Positions 1-11,338 of a stretch of DNA of 64,000 nt are shown in pieces; the first letter of the stretch is position 1, and the number at the start of each line of letters is the position of its first letter. The stretch spans positions 65,526 to 129,525 of the forward strand of contig MNCI01008127.1 of the NCBI GenBank assembly GCA_015680685.1, written 5' to 3'. The position numbers and the translations under genes were made by a program. Origin of the DNA: Gnetum montanum (lineage: Eukaryota; Streptophyta; Gnetopsida; Gnetales; Gnetaceae). A model generated the notes under the pieces. It searched no databases, was not told where the DNA came from, and saw nothing but the letters and a program-made list of their open reading frames with translations.

Positions 1-229
1 GAACATTTTCAACTTTTCATTCTTGGTAAGGGGAGAATCCCTCTTATTTCCCACGTACTACTTATAGTAAGTACCTCATTTTTCATAATTTTCATTTCCT
101 TTTAATGTTTTTGAATTCCATTCATTGGAATGTACTTCTATATTCTTATTTATAACCTAATTTTAAGGAATTCTCAACACTATAGCCATGTCTTTCCAAT
201 AGTCCACCAAATTACCCTTCACCCTTACT
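1..229 (+). other. Element A untranslated leader (partial)
   Basis: This T-rich stretch lies upstream of the first recognisable gag residues and corresponds by position to the leader of element D at 54973-55340. No primer binding site or LTR end is visible, so the LTR boundary is to the left of the window. No gene is seen. Confidence 0.5.
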
Positions 230-252
230 AGTGATGATCATAGCCGACAAGC

Positions 253-1740
253 CATGAGGGTTTATGATTGTAAATACCCTACCATCATTGAGTGTAGGTG
301 ATATTTGAGGGTATGAGGGGAGATTATTGATTTTTCAGCCATAAATGAGGATTTTTATAACTTCATTTGTGCTAAAATACATGAAGGCATGCTAATTCAA
401 CCTATTGAAGCAGAGGCCAAGAGGAAGTTTGAGCTCATACATAGAACATGGAAGGAGCACATCCCTTCCTTGTATGAAAAAATTCCCCTTAATGACATCT
501 ATGCTAGCATCCTATCCCAATTGATTTCCATGGAAGAGGAAGATGACAAACATAGCTCTAAGGAACAATAGGAAGAGAAGAATGAATTTAAGGTGGAACC
601 TAAGCTTGAAAACATCCTAGAAGGGATATTCCAACAAACATCCCGCTAAGGTCATAACACCTTCCTCTAATGCTTTTGTTTTCTCCATGGGCATGATGCC
701 ACCATCTTCCACTCCCTACCCTACTATGGAAATTCTCACATTGGTTATAGCCATACATCAAACTCAGCTAATATCACAAACAACAAACTATAACACATCA
801 ATGCCATTTACAACATAGTCTCCATATATAAAACCATCAACAATGGTTTGTACCATCACAAATCCACTAGCTACTCACATGGGATCCACCCTGGGACCCC
901 AAGCAACATAAGGATCACATACTTCATTTGTCCCATTTGTGCCTCAAGTATTGGCATAAACATCCTTTTCTTTGTTTGGCCAATAAGCCATAACCATAAT
1001 GGTCTTCTTTCTATCATGCAACCTATAGCAAGTCCATAAGCCCCAAAATAGATGCCACAGTCGTATGTATAGCTCCTACAACCAATAGGGCCATCACAAG
1101 GTTTGGATCAAGCTTTTCAAATGATCCAAGACTTAATAGAGGAGTCGAAGAGGCTTAAATCCTCTACTTCACAAACTATCAAGATTATGGACTCTTACCA
1201 AGATAATCCCATAAGTCCTATAGTCCTACCCTTGATACTTTATCCTAGTGTTCCTATTCCATAATTTAGCAAATATAATGGAGAAGGTGATCCTAATGGT
1301 CACCTTGTTACCTTCTAATTTGAATGATTACACTTATAACCATGTCCTCATACCATCATAATGATTTTTCCTATGTCTTTAACTAGGAAAGCACTTGATT
1401 GGTACTATGCATTACACAAAGTATTCATATCCTATTTAGAGGACTCAGTATTGCAATTTTTCAACCATTTCAATTATAACTTGAAGCCTAACATAATACT
1501 TGACCAACTTATGAAGGTCAAGTAGGGGCATTTAGAACCCATGCAAAAATTCATTTAGTTGTGGAATGAACTACTAAATGAAATACCAGAGCCTATACCC
1601 AAAGCACACTTGTTAGCCATATTTAAGGTAGTGTTTAATGACTTCATGAAGTCTAAACCCTACTACCTAGATCCACAGTCTCTTAGCCAAGCATTCTCTC
1701 AAACTAAAATATAGAGGATGCTATAGAGGCCAATCATGTT
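253..1740 (+). pseudogene. gag: Decayed gag of element A
   Basis: Gag forms the virus-like particle of an LTR retrotransposon. The N-terminal part (390-500) reads EAKRKFELIHRTWKEHIP in one frame and matches the equivalent segments of B and D (FELIHRGGQDFIPTAYD in D). The core at 1100-1740 matches the D gag: a DQAF..IQ..IEE segment, a DSYQDNPISPIVLP segment, then KALDWY and FNDFMKSK-type blocks. Stops at many codons and at least one frame change separate these blocks, so no full protein can be made. In B and D the same region carries the retrotransposon gag signature GKALDWYRALPR. Start is uncertain. Confidence 0.8.
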
Positions 1741-2900
1741 CTAGTCTATATAGTGTATAAAAACCAACAGAGTTGGAGAGACAGAGAAAAGAGAAAACAA
1801 AATAATGACCATGGCAATTGTAACCATGGAAGCAAAGATCAAAAGATAAGGACTGAAGGTTAATCTAGCCAAGGCTACCACCAATGATTGTAATAACCAA
1901 TCATCAACCTCTAGGTCTACTACATCGGAAATAGCCAAACCTAACTTTGAAAGGAAAGACAAGTCCAAATACACTACATTACCATAAAAACCATTTGAGT
2001 TGCTAGACCAACTATTAATAACTCAGTACATGTAGCAAAAAAAAAATGACTAAAGCTACTTGAAAGAAACATGAAAAACTATGTGAAATAGCTAAGGATC
2101 CCTCTAGGGCAAAGAAAGATGACCCAAAAATTTCTAGATAGTTCAAGCTATACCACTTTTGCCATTTCCTACTCATCACATAGACTTCTACCTTACACTA
2201 AAGGATGATCTACAAAGGATGATAGATAGGAGGGAGATAGTCCTAGATTCTTCCAATCTAATTTGACCATAAAACCAATCGATGGAGGTTTACAAAGGCC
2301 TATTGGATGCTAATGATTACCCTTATATTATTTTAGAATTTAACATTAATAATGATTGAAGAAATATAAGGGAACCATTCATGATTCAACTACTCCTCTA
2401 CAATGAAAGGACTTCTTCAACTTCCCATAGCTCAAGATACCCCTTCATCATGAGAGTACCATCATGAGTACCTCTGAGAAAATCTTTTTTCATCAAGGTT
2501 TTCCAACCCAATACAACCCAAATGGCCATAGCCTAACCAACAATGCAATGGCTCCCTTGTGTTGGCCAATGCTACTACCTCTTCCTCATAACCAATAGCT
2601 GACAACTAGAAAACTTCAGCCAAATAAAGAAAGAAGCATAACCAAAAGCATGGTAACCAAGTAGACAAGAAGATTGAGGCAGAAAAGAAAGTGGATCCAT
2701 CAAAGCCCATTCCCATTTCAGCTATTCCCATGATCTCCTATGCCCTAACCCCTTCAACTATTAAGGAACAAGAGGATACCAAAGCCCACAACCAAAATAA
2801 CAAGGAATATTGACAATAGCGATAGCTTAAAACCAAAATTCATATTTTGGATTGCATGAAGAAAGTAAAGGACAACTAGGGCAACAAACCCAAGACCAAA
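1741..2900 (+). pseudogene. gag: Element A nucleocapsid and linker, decayed
   Basis: This is the gag-to-protease linker. Near 2145-2215 a broken zinc-knuckle-like block (HFCHF followed by a lost H and C) aligns with FCDYHQLCGHDTDY in D. That is the plant gypsy pattern C-x-F-H-x3-GH-x-T-x2-C in degenerate form. Downstream is a low-complexity Pro/Thr/Ser-rich stretch like the one in D at 57449-58129. Frames are interrupted throughout. Nucleocapsid role is inferred from position and from the better copies in B and D. Confidence 0.6.
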
Positions 2901-3682
2901 GATAAGAACTTCCTCAATGCAATGGACCAAGTTAGGCAATCCCTGAAGAAAAAAAACATAACTTTAAGCTTATACGATCTGATCATGACTTTTGCCACAC
3001 AATGTGAGATGCTAGTTAAAATGTTGACTTCCATATCCATTAGTAAGGATATTCCTACTAATGGGAAATCCATGCATGTAGTGATGATTCCTCCCTTATG
3101 AATGGAAGAGAAGCCAATACCCTTAACATTTTGTGATAGTGAAATTAAGGTTAATGCCCAACATGGCAAAGTAACTACAACCCCCTTATTCATAACTATA
3201 TACATAGGATAGTTTAAAATCCATTGGGTACATGTTGATGATAGATCCATAACCAATGTCATCCCATGCATCATCATTGAATGATTAGGCTTAATTCAGC
3301 AGATAAAACCTACAACCATCATAGCTCTCAAATCCTTTAATGGATCAAGAGTTACCATCAAGGTGTCTATCTCCTTGGAGTTCTTAGCTAGGAAATAACT
3401 CCCTACAACTACCAACTTATTGGTGATGGAAGAGACAACTAGCTTCAACCTAATCCTAGGAAGAGCTTGGTTTGCTCATTTATGATCTGTGTCCTCTTCA
3501 ATCCATCAAGAAATTCACCTCCCTTACAAGGGAGGTGAAATTATCATTCATGGTGATAATGTGGTTTCCCTTGCTGTCAACAATGTAGACATAGAGCAGG
3601 GGTTTGAAGTAGAGCTTCAGGAAGAAGCTCCTAGCCCTGAAGAGCGACCCAAGAAAGCCAATAAGGACAATAATAAGCAATG
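2901..3682 (+). pseudogene. pol: Element A aspartic protease region, decayed
   Basis: This is the retroviral-type protease that cleaves the polyprotein. At about 3220-3275 one frame reads HWVHVDDRSITNVIP, which corresponds to the active-site loop of plant Tat-type proteases (V-L-V/I-D-N/D-G-S-x-N-V-L/I-P). At 3440-3560 are the C-terminal blocks FNLILGRAWF and SSSIHQEIHLPYKGGEIIIHGD, split by a stop, matching GRPW..L..VSS.IYQEIH in B and C. The 64-residue tail at 3489-3683 is acidic then basic. The catalytic Asp is present in this copy, but the following Gly is Arg. Stops make it non-functional. Confidence 0.75.
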
Positions 3683-4050
3683 AGATACATTATGGGATGA
3701 ATTACATTTTAACATCATAAGCAAAGGGAATGGCAAATATAATCTTGTGTAAAGTAGGCCTTATTCACTCCCTAATCTTTTGAAGATTAGGAAGAATCTA
3801 CACAGTGAAGCTTACCTTAACCTTCCCATGCCCCTATGACCAGATGCACTGATAGCCATGTAGCCTTACTCTTCTTTTGCAATTTATTAGATCTTTTTAT
3901 GCATTTTTTGTTTTACTCAATAGCCTATGCATATAGCCTAAGTTCATTTTCATTTTTAGTTATTTTCTACAACCTTTCTTTATTTTTACTTATGTTATAA
4001 ACATTAAAAAAATTATAAATATACATTTTTTTCCACAACCCCATCCACTA
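3683..4050 (+). other. AT-rich spacer after protease, element A
   Basis: No coding similarity is seen here. By comparison with D, this is where a 5' splice site of a sense PR-RT intron would be expected, but I cannot pick the donor. A T-rich run occupies 3890-4040. Confidence 0.4.
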
Positions 4051-4640
4051 AGATGTTAAACTAGCATTACCATCTACTAAGACATTACATTGACATTATC
4101 ATCTACTAAGATGTTAAACTATCATTATTATCCACTAAGACATTAAACTTTCATTATAAACTACTAAGACGTTAAATTGGCATTACTGTCCACTAAGATG
4201 TTAAACTGGCATTATGGTCTACTATGACCTTAAACTAGCAACTTGATCTACTATAACCCTAAATTGGAAACCTTATTTGCTAAGATGTTAAACTGGGATC
4301 ATTATCTACAAAGATGTTAAACTAGTAGTACCATCCATTAAGATGTTAAATTTGCAGTATGATTTTCCATGACCTTAAATTGGCAACCCCATCTTCTAAG
4401 ATGTTAAACTAGCATTACCATCTACTAAGATGTTAAACTAGCAATATGGTTGACTAAGACCTTAAATGGGCATGATGACCCGATGTGGCCTTAAACTAGC
4501 AATGTTTACCAAAATAATTCAATAGGGCTACCATGTTCCTAAATTGGCAAAAGTAACCTCAACGCATCATGGCCCGTCATGACCTTAAACTAGTAAAACT
4601 ATATGACCTATGCCTATGATGACCTAAAACTAGCAAGCAT
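4050..4640 (+). repeat. TTAAACTAG array, element A, between protease and antisense gene 3' end
   Basis: Roughly 17 imperfect units of 24-36 bp repeat the motif ACTAAGATGTTAAACTAGCA, with variants GACCTTAAACTAG and CTTAAATTGG. The same motif in the same orientation relative to gag-pol occurs at the matching place in B (28139-28400), C (50990-51075) and D (58740-58870). Units differ by several substitutions, so the array is old. It may mark a transcription or splicing boundary, but that is inference. Confidence 0.85.
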
Positions 4641-4973
4641 TCCTTTTATTATTATATCTCTCTTGGCTTAGCCTGTTATCACATCAATTAACTAATTAAT
4701 GTTATAACCAAAATGTCAACATAGTCATTTTCAATGTTTACAACATTTACAATATTTACAACATTTACAATGTTTACTATAGATACATATAGCCAAAAAT
4801 AGAAACAAAATTTAAATTTAAAATTAAAATTTCCATAACATACATAGCCATGAACACAATGTGTGGCAAGAATGTCAAAGAATAATAACCATTCATAGCA
4901 TTTTCTTCACTAATCATAGTCATCAACAACATAAAAACAAAAACAAATAGCCAATAAGCTAAACTGAAGGATT
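4641..4973. other. AT-rich stretch downstream of the antisense gene of A
   Basis: This holds short ACATTTACAA-type repeats at 4735-4780 and otherwise AT-rich sequence. It is just past the stop codon of the minus-strand gene, so any 3' UTR and polyadenylation signal of that gene should lie here. No convincing coding sequence is seen. Confidence 0.4.
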
Positions 4974-7900
4974 CTACTGAGTGGCATTTGGAGGAGGAAG
5001 TGGTGGGTTATTCCAACACTCACCACTAGAACCACCAATATCTCCTAGGGCTTGGAATGCAACAACATATAGACAATTAGTAACCCATAGTGAAAATCAT
5101 GACTTAAAACCAAAAATTAAAACATAAAATATATTAAACTCATGGAGATTCGAGATTCATTACTTCCATGGATAGATGGGGAAGGCCTTCCACCAAATGA
5201 TGGAGGATCTAGTCATCTTTCATGTTGAAATAGTCAACATCCCAAAGAGCAATGCTAAAGAGAATGCCAGTCTTGTCTATGGGTATCCAAGTAGGAGGCT
5301 CCTAGGTAGTAGCAACTGTAGAGGTCTCACCTACAAAAATGATAATATGAAGAGTAGAGGATTGCTCCACCTTGAGAGTACTTTCAAAAAGTTGATAAGT
5401 ACTCTCTACCTAGATCCCCTAGATCGATAGCTCTCTCTTGCATCATTCAACTGACTCCTCACTGAGCCACTTTAGGTAGGCCCCATGATCCTCCTTGTAT
5501 AATTGCTTATGGGCCTTTTGTGTCTTGGCCCACATAAGAACCCAAGCATAGTGATCCTTCCAATCCTTAACCTTCTAAGAGATGAGGTCCATCTGCATAT
5601 GTTGTTCTACCATCTCTTATAGGACCACTACTTTGTCCTAAAAAACATGCTAGGAGCAAGCCCATGTGATCTTCTTAGTGTATAATTTTCCAAAGTTAGC
5701 CACTTTGGATCCCTCAAAGTTCTTAGGGTCTCAGAGATCTCTAATCGTATCCTCCTATGTTTAAGTGTTTTCCCTTAAGGCCACAACTTCCTCCCATAGG
5801 GATTCGTTGGACCTCTCTAGCTCCCATGAAGTTTTTGTGCATGATATTGCTAAATAAGTAGTAGTCTCATACAACTTCCTAGGTATACTAGATACATCAA
5901 AGGAAATCTTGGGTAAAGATTCTATCTCCATGTCTCTATTGGGGTTCCACTTCACATAGGACACTACACAATCATAAAATACAACCATCAAACATAATGC
6001 ACAATCTAAGATAGCCATAATGTAAGCAAAGCCTATGACTAAAGCACATAAAAAAGATGCTTACCTATCTTAGATGCAACCTAATGAAACTGATCAATGA
6101 TGTTCTTAATCATCCCACACATGAACTCCACTTTGGCTAGAGTCTCTACCCATGGTTTCACATGAAACTTAGGGATAGGAGCTTGCACTAGTTGTTTAGG
6201 AACTACTATAAGCATAACAATCATCGAAAGCATAGGATGATAACAAAAAATAAGAAATGAGATATAATGAAATTATTAAGGCATAGGCATACCTAGCTCT
6301 TCCTCTTTTTTCTTCTAAGGGATAATGATGGGAGATGTACCTAGTACCACCTCACCAAACAAGGCATCTAGATCTTCTATACCTACATCAGTAAATCCTT
6401 CAATCATACGATGCTTTTAGGAGTGTCTCTTCTACATGCCTCTGTTTTACCTCTATAATATCTTGGACAAACATATCCTAACACTTGTCTATAATCATAG
6501 GACATAAAAAACCAAATAACACATGAAACCATAAAGTATCCATAAACTTTAAAACATAAAATAGCGAAATTTAAATGAAGCATACCTGCAACTACCTACT
6601 ATGATGGCCTAAGCTTAAGCTTAAGCTTCTTTGGGATAGGGTGTTTTGATGGTAGGGGTGCATCCTCCATAGGCCTTTTGAGTTTCTCTCTAGTTACCCA
6701 TTCAACCTCCATATGTCATCATTTGGCATCCTAGATGCTAGAGGGACATGTGAGGATTATTGTTACAAGTATTGTTAGGATACATACTACTTAACATGGA
6801 GATTCTTAGTGGTGATGTATAATGTATCATCCATTCCCTTTTGTGGGTTCTAGGCCTACACCATTGGATAAATTTGCTTTATCCAAGGCCTAAAAAATTA
6901 GCTTGGGTCATTGGAAACCCATCATCCATTCCTATACATCACTAGAGACTCTACAAACCTCTTCATCTAACCTACAAAAAATGCAAAGTGCATATGGATT
7001 ATTGTACAACTATCATCATGTAGTCCAAGGATCTCTTCTTTAAGCCTAGTAGCCATAGTAGCCACCCAATCAAATCTAACATCCTCCATGAGGACCCTTT
7101 TAGAGGTCCACCCCTATGCTAGGCCAATTACCTTCTTTTGTGATAGCAGTTTGGAAAATGCAAAAGACCTAAATAAAGGATATGATTAATTTGCATAAGG
7201 GTTTGTGAAGCTACCCACAAAAATTCCAAAGTGGTCCATGTTGACACCAAACCACTCTAAAACTTCATCATGATGGCCCAATTCCTTTACTATCCTAGTG
7301 GAAACATTTGACACGTTAGTAGGGACACCAAACAAGTTATGAAAGAGGCCAAAACCTATGTCCATATTAACCTTTATACCATTAATGATCATGCTAAAAC
7401 AACCAGCCTTCTCATTGAAGTAGTCGACAACATGCAACATCTTCATAGTAGGAATGGAAGGGATTGGTGCCATGAATACATCAAGCAAACTTGTGTGCTC
7501 GATGTTTGCTTCAACATACCTAGGTACCTATCCCTTGTGCTTATGTCACTTCATCAAACTTTAGGATGAGGGTATCCTCATGATGTGAACTTGAAAGTGG
7601 TATAGTGACATCAGCTAAGGTGGAAGGTCCTATGAAGTAATAACCAAAGTTAAGCATCAACGTGAGCAATTTCAATGACTAAGTAAAGAGATAGAGCACT
7701 AAACGTTATAGTTGTAAAACACTAGAAGCTATAGCCTTTACATTTACCTTTCCTTTTCTTCTTCAGTTTGGTTTGAATATAGGTCCTAGCTACAAGGGTC
7801 TGATCTATGCCATCAGCATCTACCCACCAATTGTGCATCATCCCATCATCTTTACACTTCTTCTATATGTGGTAACCTTGAGGAATATTCATCATAGTTC

Positions 7901-8868
7901 CCTTTTAAATATTGATATATAGTAGTTCTAATTTGAGGAATCTTGGTGAATTCATTCAAAGTAGTTTAAGCCACTACCATGATTTGATCATTGACCTTAT
8001 ACCTATAAGAAACTATAAAACTAATGAGGTTAAGGAAGGTAGTCAAGCCAAAAGCATAAAAGCATTACAATAATCATGTTTACCCCTCTAGCTGATATGT
8101 AGTGCTAGGTAGGTTTTGGAATAATGTATGGGGTTTATGCACCACCACCAGAGTATTTTCAATATTATATTGACTATACTCTGGAAATGTCTAGATCTCT
8201 GTAAGGTAATGTGGGCTTCTATAATCTGCTAATCCCCTTGTAGTCTTAAGAAGCAGCTTGTTAGTAATGTTTCTAGTAATCAATTTGGATGCCCAAGGAA
8301 ATAGGGTTTCCACATCAACCCTTACTACATATGTGGACAAGTGTGATCACAGCATCACACTGAAGTTCCTAAGGAGGTGAGTAAGGAAGTTTCTTACCTT
8401 AAGCTAGAACCACAATGAATGTTCTCCAAAAGGCATGTCATGTGGTGGGGTGTTGGTCTTGGGATGACCAATGTAGCACAAGAGGCCAACCAACTCCACT
8501 ATGATGAGGACAGGCCTCAAAAATACCCTACATAAAGCAAAACAAAAAACATTGTGATTTATTAGAGTTAACAAATTTAGATGAAACATCTAGTCGCAGA
8601 TGAAATTAGCATATGGAAAATTATCTAAGGTATTTTTATAAATTAGAATAAGCAATTCCACAAGAAAACATTATTATAACATTGTGTATCCTTACATTAT
8701 GTAAACACTTAGCATATTTAGGCAAAACATCTAGTCAAAGGAGAAATAGCCCTAAACCCTAAAAGCTTTAAGATGATTTTTCTAAATTAGCTTAAGAAAT
8801 TTCATAAAAGCATTGTTAGAATATTTTATAGACTTTATAGCCAAACTTCTATAGCCCCAAACTAAGTA

Positions 8869-9110
8869 TTAGTCTAAATTATGCATAAATTTAGAAAAAG
8901 CATCTAAATTATGCATAAATTTGGAAAAGGCATGCAAGTTATTCATAAATTTAGAAAATAGCATATACATTATGCATAAATCTATAAAAAGCAAGCATAA
9001 GTTTAGAAAAAAATCTAAATTATTCAAATCATGCATAAATTTGGAAAAAAACATATAAACTATTCACAACATTAGAAACAGCATCATGATCTTAGAAAAA
9101 ACCATGTAGC
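8869..9110. repeat. Minisatellite in intron 1 of A's antisense gene
   Basis: About seven imperfect units of 28-34 bp follow the pattern ATTATGCATAAATTTAGAAA plus AAGCATCTAA. On the minus strand the array happens to keep a short open frame with repeated KFMHNLD, which is a by-product of the repeat. It lies inside the long AT-rich first intron (about 8540-10410), in which no other element was recognised. Confidence 0.75.
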
Positions 9111-10410
9111 CATAATAAATGCTTGCTAAACATAGAAAATGTTTTTACTCTTCTTAAAAAAACAAAATTAAGCATTAGTTTTACATGTTGACAAAAGAAA
9201 AATATAAGTTATAACATATCAGCCACTTCCATTTCCAAATGCATAGTGTGCTATGAAGATGATTTTTCCTTGTTCACATAGCCATAGCCAAAAAATTCAT
9301 CAAAAAATTATTTATGCTTCAATTTTAGTGATTCTACCACAAAAATAATCCTAAAATTATGAACCTTATAGCCAGGATGATTAAAAGTAAAAAGGTATAG
9401 CCATATATCCATAAAACATGAAAAAATTTAGCAAAAATAGTAGGACTCACCATTTACTCCTTTTCACACAAGGTTTGTAGAAAATTTGTTGAGCTCCAAA
9501 TATAGTGATTTCACCACTATTTGAAATCTCATATCAAGCCCTATGCACCCTTGCTTACAAAAAAATTCAAAACCTTTTCAATTTATGCAGAAAAATTTTT
9601 TCAATTTAGATAATAATCCAAAAATGGCACAAACACCCTTATTACACATGCTTAATAAAAAATTCCTAAAGAATTATTTTAAGTTTAATCAGGGTGATTC
9701 CACCTCAATTGGAAAGTTGAAGCCAAATACTAATTAGCCATACTAGAAAATATCCATAACCTTTTGCATTTATTTAGAAAATATTTACAAAATTACATGA
9801 AATTACAAAAGTGGCACAAATAACCTAACTACACAACATTAGGAAAACAAGCATAACTTCATCATTACAAATCCAAGTTATACAAGAAAATATCTATTAG
9901 AAAACATAAACAAAGGACTAAAAATCCATAATATTTAATATCCAAAATATGTAACCTTTATCTTGAGAAAAAAATACAAAACCTTGCTTTCTTTTTCATG
10001 CCAAAACATAAAAAACCTCAAAGCCTAGATTTCATATAGCCATTGAAACTTTCAAAGTAGCCAAAATCACTGAAACTCATTAAAATTTATAGAAAAATAA
10101 TGAAGTAGGATTTTGTTAAAATTTAATGTTCACAAATCCTAAGGCCTAAATTTGAAAAAATGGCCACATTGCAAAATTTTGGAAAAAAGCATGAAATAGC
10201 AAGTCCTATTTTATAAATCAAATCTACAAAAGGTAAAGCAAAAAAAAGACCATAAATCCATGTGGAAATAGCGAAAATAGGAGGTGGAATATCATCAAAA
10301 TTTCATTTTAATCCCTCCACCAAAGTTGATCTATAAAAAATGGCTCTAACACATGGGGAAATAAACTAGAAAAAATCATAAGAAATAAAGGCAAAAATAG
10401 GTAATTTTGC
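9111..10410. other. AT-rich intron sequence, element A
   Basis: This 1.3-kb stretch is about three-quarters A+T, with many poly-A runs on the plus strand. It lies between the first and second exons of the antisense gene. No coding similarity, LTR or tandem array is seen in it. Confidence 0.5.
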
Positions 10411-10570
10411 TTGCCTTGGAGTAGCAACAAAAGAAGCCTAGATGGAGATGGCCGTAGGTAGTTCTTCTAGATCCTAGGCACATTCATCCACCTTTTGGAT
10501 CACAAGGTTTCAACTCTTTCCTCCTTCTTGCTTTGTTGGCCTGGCAATCTCAATGTTGGAAATGACTGAA

Positions 10571-11330
10571 AATTGAGAAGGATGGGAGATCAACGGTGGC
10601 TATGAGGAAGATGGAAGGCTTCCACATTGAAAATTAGTTACTTCTAATATAATAACCTCTACTAGAGATCTCATCCAATGCAATGTTATTTTAGAATGAT
10701 AATTGTAATGAAAACTTGCAACATTTAACATATAAAACTCATCTAAAACCTAAATGCACATCTTGAAATCCTAGCTACTAATTTAGTGCACCATAACTAA
10801 AAGTGCATTGAAGTGCAAAGGGGGAAAAGTCTAGTTCACATTGGTTTTGGTTGGGAAACAACTTCATTTTTCAAAATTTTAAATTTTTTTGAATATGTGC
10901 CCCACCTTGCACCTTCTCTCTTATTCAAATATGGCATCAACATTGAGCTTTATTCTATGTTGACACTTAAAACCTCATGGCAACCTTAACCTCAATGCAT
11001 CCATGTTGGTAATACCATGTCTAGAATGGAAACATGCCTCCTATTTTGCAAAATAATTATAATTATAAATATTTTGCTATTTTTAGTAACCAAAACCTAC
11101 CTATTTCAACCCTGGGTTTTCAAAAGTGAATGAGACATGAACAAAGCTAGATACCATGGGTTTCCACACTGGGGTAGTAGTGCCAAGCAAGGAAGGAGGG
11201 TAACATCAACTCTTACCTCAAAAAATCCATCTAGCATAATTTTGATCCCAAAAAGAGCCCCACATAAACTAGAACCCCTCTAAGCATCTCTACTAACCTA
11301 GGAACCCCACTAAACCTAAATATGGGATTT
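10571..11330. other. Upstream region of A's antisense gene
   Basis: This is non-coding sequence between the probable first exon of the minus-strand gene and the long-period repeat array. It should hold the promoter of the antisense gene, but no clear TATA box could be chosen here, unlike in B and D. No gene is seen. Confidence 0.4.
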
Positions 11331-11338
11331 GGTGTTTT

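Larger units (their letters stand above)
4974..10570 (-). pseudogene. Antisense spliced gene of element A
   Basis: This minus-strand gene is embedded between protease and RT. Probable exons (minus): about 10570-10415; about 8535-8100 (acceptor TTTATGTAG, then VELVGLLCYI); about 8010-7748 (donor GTAAAT); 7629-6586 (acceptor TTCATAG, donor GTATGC); about 6500-6293; 6205-6065 (donor GTAAGC); about 6020-5180; last about 5065-4974. The 7629-6586 exon has LFHNLFGV and LEWFGV blocks and ends in a basic run, PKKLKLKLRP. The exon near 6020 has KLYETTTYLAIS and NESLWEEV, a probable coiled-coil start. The last exon gives a short Gly/Ser/Pro tail. All segments match the antisense genes of B, C and D. Several stops interrupt exons. 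Function unknown. Confidence 0.75.

Noticed and set aside
4050-4640. Possible CRISPR-like array of regular short repeats
   Set aside because: Units are imperfect, spacers are not unique, and the context is a plant retrotransposon. It is a minisatellite-like array.
4974-10570. Host gene captured by chance, or the host gene into which the elements inserted
   Set aside because: The same gene occurs at the same place and orientation in four separate elements, so it belongs to the elements rather than to the local host DNA.
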